A stretch of 64,000 nt of DNA from Rubrobacter marinus (lineage in GTDB: Bacteria > Actinomycetota > Rubrobacteria > Rubrobacterales > Rubrobacteraceae): contig NZ_CP045121.1 in assembly GCF_011492965.1 (NCBI RefSeq), positions 3,472,001-3,536,000 of the forward strand. Direction: 5' to 3'. A model generated the notes under the pieces. That model did no database searches. It had not been told where the DNA came from and saw only the letters and a program-made list of their open reading frames with translations. Both the position numbers and the translations under genes were made by a program. Positions 61,145 through 64,000 of the stretch are shown piece by piece. Within the stretch, counting starts at the first letter, position 1, and the number at the start of each line of letters is the position of its first letter.

Positions 61145-61528
61145 TTGGCTGAGGGGCGCCCCGAGACGAACGGGGAAGGCCTACGCACGCCCGCCGAGGC
61201 CGCCCGCATCCTCCACGTCCCGCTGCGGCGCGTCCTGGAGTGGCTGGCCGCCGGAGAGATAGAGGCCGAGCAGGACCCGGTCAGCGGCCGGTGGAACATC
61301 CCCGAGAGCGCCCTGAAGGGCTCCGGGCCCGCGAAGCAGACGCAGGAGGAGCTGGCCTGGGTGTACGAGAAGGAGCGCCTCCTCGCCGAGGTGCGCGAGT
61401 GGCGCGGGCGGGCCGAGCGGGAGCGCGAGAGGGCCGAGGGGTTGCTGGGCGAGGTGGAGGGGCTGCGCAGGGAGCTCGAGGTGGAGAGGATGAGGCGCGG
61501 CCTGCGAGGCGGGACGCCCGAGGCATAG
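61145..61528 (+). CDS. HTH (excisionase/MerR-like) protein with coiled-coil tail
   Basis: 127 residues from TTG 61145, with GGGAG five bases upstream; ATG 61112 is an alternative. The N-terminal half is a helix-turn-helix of the excisionase type (LRTPAEAARILHVPLRRVLE, then WLAAGEIEAEQDPVSGRW). The C-terminal half is a long charged coiled coil (EREWRGRAERERERAEG-like heptads). It probably binds DNA as a dimer. There is no integrase beside it, so a regulatory role is more likely than excision. Confidence 0.75.
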   Translation: MAEGRPETNGEGLRTPAEAARILHVPLRRVLEWLAAGEIEAEQDPVSGRWNIPESALKGSGPAKQTQEELAWVYEKERLLAEVREWRGRAERERERAEGLLGEVEGLRRELEVERMRRGLRGGTPEA

Positions 61529-61737
61529 GGTGCTCCGGCCGGGTTGGGGTCAGCGCCGGTGTCGCGTCAAGCCGGCATCGGCTCCTCCTCGGCGGGGCCT
61601 GTCCCTTGTTCCCGGTTCGCGAAGAGCGGCGCCCCGACGGTCCGCTTCCGGCCGGCCGGCACGTCGGGGAGTGTTTGGGGGCCATGCCGAGGGCGACGGA
61701 CGCACCGTCGGCGGATGGCTGCCGTACCCATCGCTTG

Positions 61738-63417
61738 TCAGGCACGACCTCTGGGTGCCCGTGCGGTGCCAGACGCTCGCGGCCTCATAACCCGCTCGGC
61801 CAGCGGCACCCGTTGCAGCAACCGCCTGGCGATGGGGGGCAGCAGTAGTTCCTTGGCGACGAGCGTGCCCGAGACCCCGCCCAGTCCCGGTCCCGGGTGC
61901 GTGCTCGCGCCGACGTGGTAGAGACCGGCGATCGGGGTCCGGTGCGAGGGCTGCCCCGCGAGAGGACGCCACAAGAAGTTCTGATCCAGCGTGAGGGAGC
62001 CCGAGTAGGGGTCCCCTCCGACCAGGTTGATGTTGGCCTCCTGCAAGTCCGCCGGGGAGAGCACCACGCGCTCCAGCAGCGCGGACTCCAGGTTGGGGAC
62101 GTGGCGCGCGAGCCGGGACTGGATGCGGTCCGCGTAACGCTCCCGGAGGGATTCCGTCCAGACGCCGTCGCCGATCTCGATCTCCCCTGCCGCGTCGCCC
62201 TTTGGCCTGGAGGGTAGCTCCTGAAGCTGTATCCACAGGAGCCCCTTCCCCTCGGGGGCGCGGGAAGGGTCCACGGCGAGGGGCTGGCCGCACACGACCG
62301 TGGCCTCGGCCGGCAGGAGCCCTCGGTCCGCCTCGTTGACCGCGCGAGAGACGCCGTCGAGCCCGGGCGTGACGTGGACCATGGGTGCGTGTCCGAGGCG
62401 CTCGTCCCCGTCCCACCGCGGCGGCTCGGAGAGGGCCATGTGTATCTGCATGCCGGCCCTGCCATAGCGGAATCGCCTGGCCTGCCGGACGAGGCCCGAG
62501 GGGACGTCGCCGTCTTCGAGCAGGCGCGTGTAGAGCTGGGTGGGCGTGACGTTGCAGATCACCGCCCCGCTCGCCATCACCGCCTCGCCGCCCCGGAGCA
62601 GGACGCCGACGGCGCGGCCCCCCGAGACCAGCACCTTCCCGACGTCGGCCCCCGTCTCGCAGCGGCCCCCGTTCTTCCGGATCACGGCGACCAGGGCGTC
62701 GACGAGGCGAGCGCCGCCGCCTCTGGGCACCGGCATGCCGCCCATCTGTAGGGCCACCGCTATGACCTGCGTCATAAACCCGGAGGCCGCCGCGTCCGGG
62801 CCGAGCCCCGTGTGCAGGACCCAGGGCGCCAGCAGCCCGTGTGCCCGCGGGGACCGGAAGTTGTCCGACAACCAGTCCCGGCAGGTCGACAGCCCGCTTC
62901 CCACGAACTCCAGGGCCCCGCGGGCGCCCATCCTGCGGTAGGCCCCCAGCGCGAGCCGTAACCCGGCGGGCGACCACAGCTCGGTACCCATCACGCCGAA
63001 GGCGACGTCCGCGTTCGGCATGAACTCGGAGACCACGCGCTCCCACGCGGCGCCGTCCCCGTCGGCGAACCGGTCCAGCTCGGCGACGTTGTCCTCCTGC
63101 GACGTGGATAGGAACGCGCTCTCGCCGTCCGGGTAGACGGAGCCGGTCGGGAGCGTCGTGTTCAGGTACTCGAGGCCCTGGGCGCGCAGGTCCTCCCCCA
63201 GCTCGGCGTAGGCCGCGGACCCGACGAAGAGGGGGTGCCAGCCGCTGAACACGTCGTGGCGGAAGCCGGGTTGGGTGATCTCCGCCGTCTTGATCGCCCC
63301 GCCAAGGTAGTCGTTGCGTTCGAGCACGCAGACGCTCCAGCCGCCCCTGGCGAGCATCGCCCCGGCGACGAGGGAGTTGATACCGCTGCCGACCAGCACC
63401 GCGTCGTACTCTGCCAT
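61738..63417 (-). CDS. Phytoene-desaturase-like FAD/NAD(P) oxidoreductase
   Basis: The intact 559-residue protein begins with the dinucleotide fold YDAVLVGSGINSLVAGAMLA and VLERNDYLGGAIKT. It ends with the FAD-contacting GLYHVGASTHPGPGLGGVSG, as in CrtI/PYROXD2-type oxidoreductases. No other carotenoid gene is in the window, so the substrate is uncertain. ATG start; the RidA gene lies upstream on the same strand beyond a terminator. Confidence 0.85.
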   Translation of the reverse strand: MAEYDAVLVGSGINSLVAGAMLARGGWSVCVLERNDYLGGAIKTAEITQPGFRHDVFSGWHPLFVGSAAYAELGEDLRAQGLEYLNTTLPTGSVYPDGESAFLSTSQEDNVAELDRFADGDGAAWERVVSEFMPNADVAFGVMGTELWSPAGLRLALGAYRRMGARGALEFVGSGLSTCRDWLSDNFRSPRAHGLLAPWVLHTGLGPDAAASGFMTQVIAVALQMGGMPVPRGGGARLVDALVAVIRKNGGRCETGADVGKVLVSGGRAVGVLLRGGEAVMASGAVICNVTPTQLYTRLLEDGDVPSGLVRQARRFRYGRAGMQIHMALSEPPRWDGDERLGHAPMVHVTPGLDGVSRAVNEADRGLLPAEATVVCGQPLAVDPSRAPEGKGLLWIQLQELPSRPKGDAAGEIEIGDGVWTESLRERYADRIQSRLARHVPNLESALLERVVLSPADLQEANINLVGGDPYSGSLTLDQNFLWRPLAGQPSHRTPIAGLYHVGASTHPGPGLGGVSGTLVAKELLLPPIARRLLQRVPLAERVMRPRASGTARAPRGRA

Positions 63418-63464
63418 CCGTGCCTCCCACGCTCCGCGCGCTAGTTCTCCATCCCGCGACGGGC

Positions 63465-63506
63465 AACGAGGGGGACCGCGAGCCCCCTGTCGCGGTCCCC
63501 CTCGTT
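63465..63506 (-). terminator. Hairpin terminator of ridA-like gene
   Basis: Perfect 17-bp arms (63465-63481 with 63490-63506) and an eight-base loop; the stem reaches the stop codon of the RidA-family gene. Confidence 0.65.
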
Positions 63507-63991
63507 CAGCTCGTCCCGGCGGGAACCACCGCGGTGGCCTCGATCTCCACCCTCGCCTCGCCCTCGACGAGCGCCGAGACCTCGACCATGGTCATGGCCG
63601 GGAAGTGCCGTCCCATCAGGTCGCGGTAGGCCTCGCCCACGCCCCGCAAGTTGGCGAGGTACTCCTCGCGGTCGGTTATGTACCAGGTCATCCGGACGAC
63701 GTGCTCCGGGCCGGCGCCGACCTCGGCCAGCACGGCGAGGACGTTCTTCAGGGCCTGTCGCGTCTGGCCGACGAGGTCGTGCGCCCGAAAGGTCGCGCCC
63801 TCGTCCCAGCCTATCTGGCCGGCGACGAACACCATCCGTCCCTCGGCCACGACCCCGTTGGCGTAGCCTTTAGGCTCCGCCCAGCCCGGCGGTTGGAGCC
63901 TCCGGGTTCCCGAGCTCGCGGCGGGGCTCTTCCGTCGCGTCGCGTCGTCGGGGGTGGGCTCCTCCCGGCGGCGCGCGTCGGCCGGGGTCAA
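63506..63991 (-). CDS. RidA/YjgF family protein
   Basis: The core RRLQPPGWAEPKGYANGVVA, VFVAGQIGWDEG, VGQTRQALKNVLAVLAEVGA and EIEATAVVPAGT is a RidA-type trimer-forming protein that hydrolyses reactive enamines or imines. The usual family start would be just before RRLQPP, but no start codon is there. TTG 63991 adds about 30 polar residues, and the gene may begin beyond the window. A role beside an amine-releasing oxidoreductase is plausible. Confidence 0.82.
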   Translation of the reverse strand: MTPADARRREEPTPDDATRRKSPAASSGTRRLQPPGWAEPKGYANGVVAEGRMVFVAGQIGWDEGATFRAHDLVGQTRQALKNVLAVLAEVGAGPEHVVRMTWYITDREEYLANLRGVGEAYRDLMGRHFPAMTMVEVSALVEGEARVEIEATAVVPAGTS

Positions 63992-64000
63992 GGGCGCCCG

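Overview
The window looks like chromosomal DNA of a high-GC actinobacterium, probably Rubrobacter or a close relative. That is an inference from composition, gene style, GTG/TTG starts with purine-rich Shine-Dalgarno sites, an ileS T-box leader and the mix of catabolic genes; no marker gene fixes the genus. Most of the window is very GC-rich. The stretch from about 51.9 to 54.5 kb is visibly AT-richer and stands out as acquired DNA.

Region 1 (1-24 kb) is a large catabolic cluster for cyclic amides and ureides. It holds the 5' end of a HyuA-type ATP-dependent hydantoinase/oxoprolinase, a PuuE-like deacetylase, an asparaginase-like amidohydrolase, a MaoC-like hydratase, a cyclase/formamidase-like hydrolase, an amidase, an N-carbamoyl-L-amino acid hydrolase, a dihydropyrimidinase/hydantoinase, an N-carbamoylsarcosine-amidase-like isochorismatase, an ornithine-cyclodeaminase-like protein, two SDR dehydrogenases and an MFS transporter. 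Next come biotin carboxylase, PxpB, PxpC, PxpA and a biotin carboxyl carrier protein, and then an isolated CoxL-like molybdenum hydroxylase subunit. Four promoters in this region share one 13-bp motif, which suggests a common regulator. Together the genes open rings, remove carbamoyl groups and import substrates.

Region 2 (24-44 kb) is mixed chromosomal content: an atypical NlpC/P60 protein, a Dpp-type peptide ABC importer lacking its ATPases, endonuclease V, a membrane-anchored sulfite-oxidase-like enzyme, isoleucyl-tRNA synthetase behind a complete T-box leader, MutM, a HAD phosphatase, a YheT-like hydrolase, GluQ and a hemerythrin-like protein.

Region 3 (about 44.6-54.6 kb) is a defence-rich island ending at a tRNA-Ala gene. 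A restriction-modification cassette (two methylase-like genes and a GIY-YIG/SF2-helicase protein) lies exactly between the N-terminal stub of an older type III-like restriction gene and the C-terminal stub of its likely partner. After it come an XRE regulator, a tyrosine integrase, and a compact three-gene set of low-GC genes: a PD-(D/E)XK-like protein, a Ser/Thr kinase and a protein I cannot assign. The three-gene set is the best candidate here for an undescribed system.

Region 4 (54.6-64 kb) carries FmdB-like and DUF309 proteins, a five-PAS histidine kinase, an acetate-transporter-like protein, a small secreted RTX-repeat protein, an HTH protein, a phytoene-desaturase-like oxidoreductase and a RidA protein.

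Thirteen genes are broken by a total of 32 apparent single-base losses. Every one lies in or beside a short G or C run. This pattern points to homopolymer under-calling in the assembly, so most of these genes are probably intact in the organism; they are entered as CDS and the breaks are noted.
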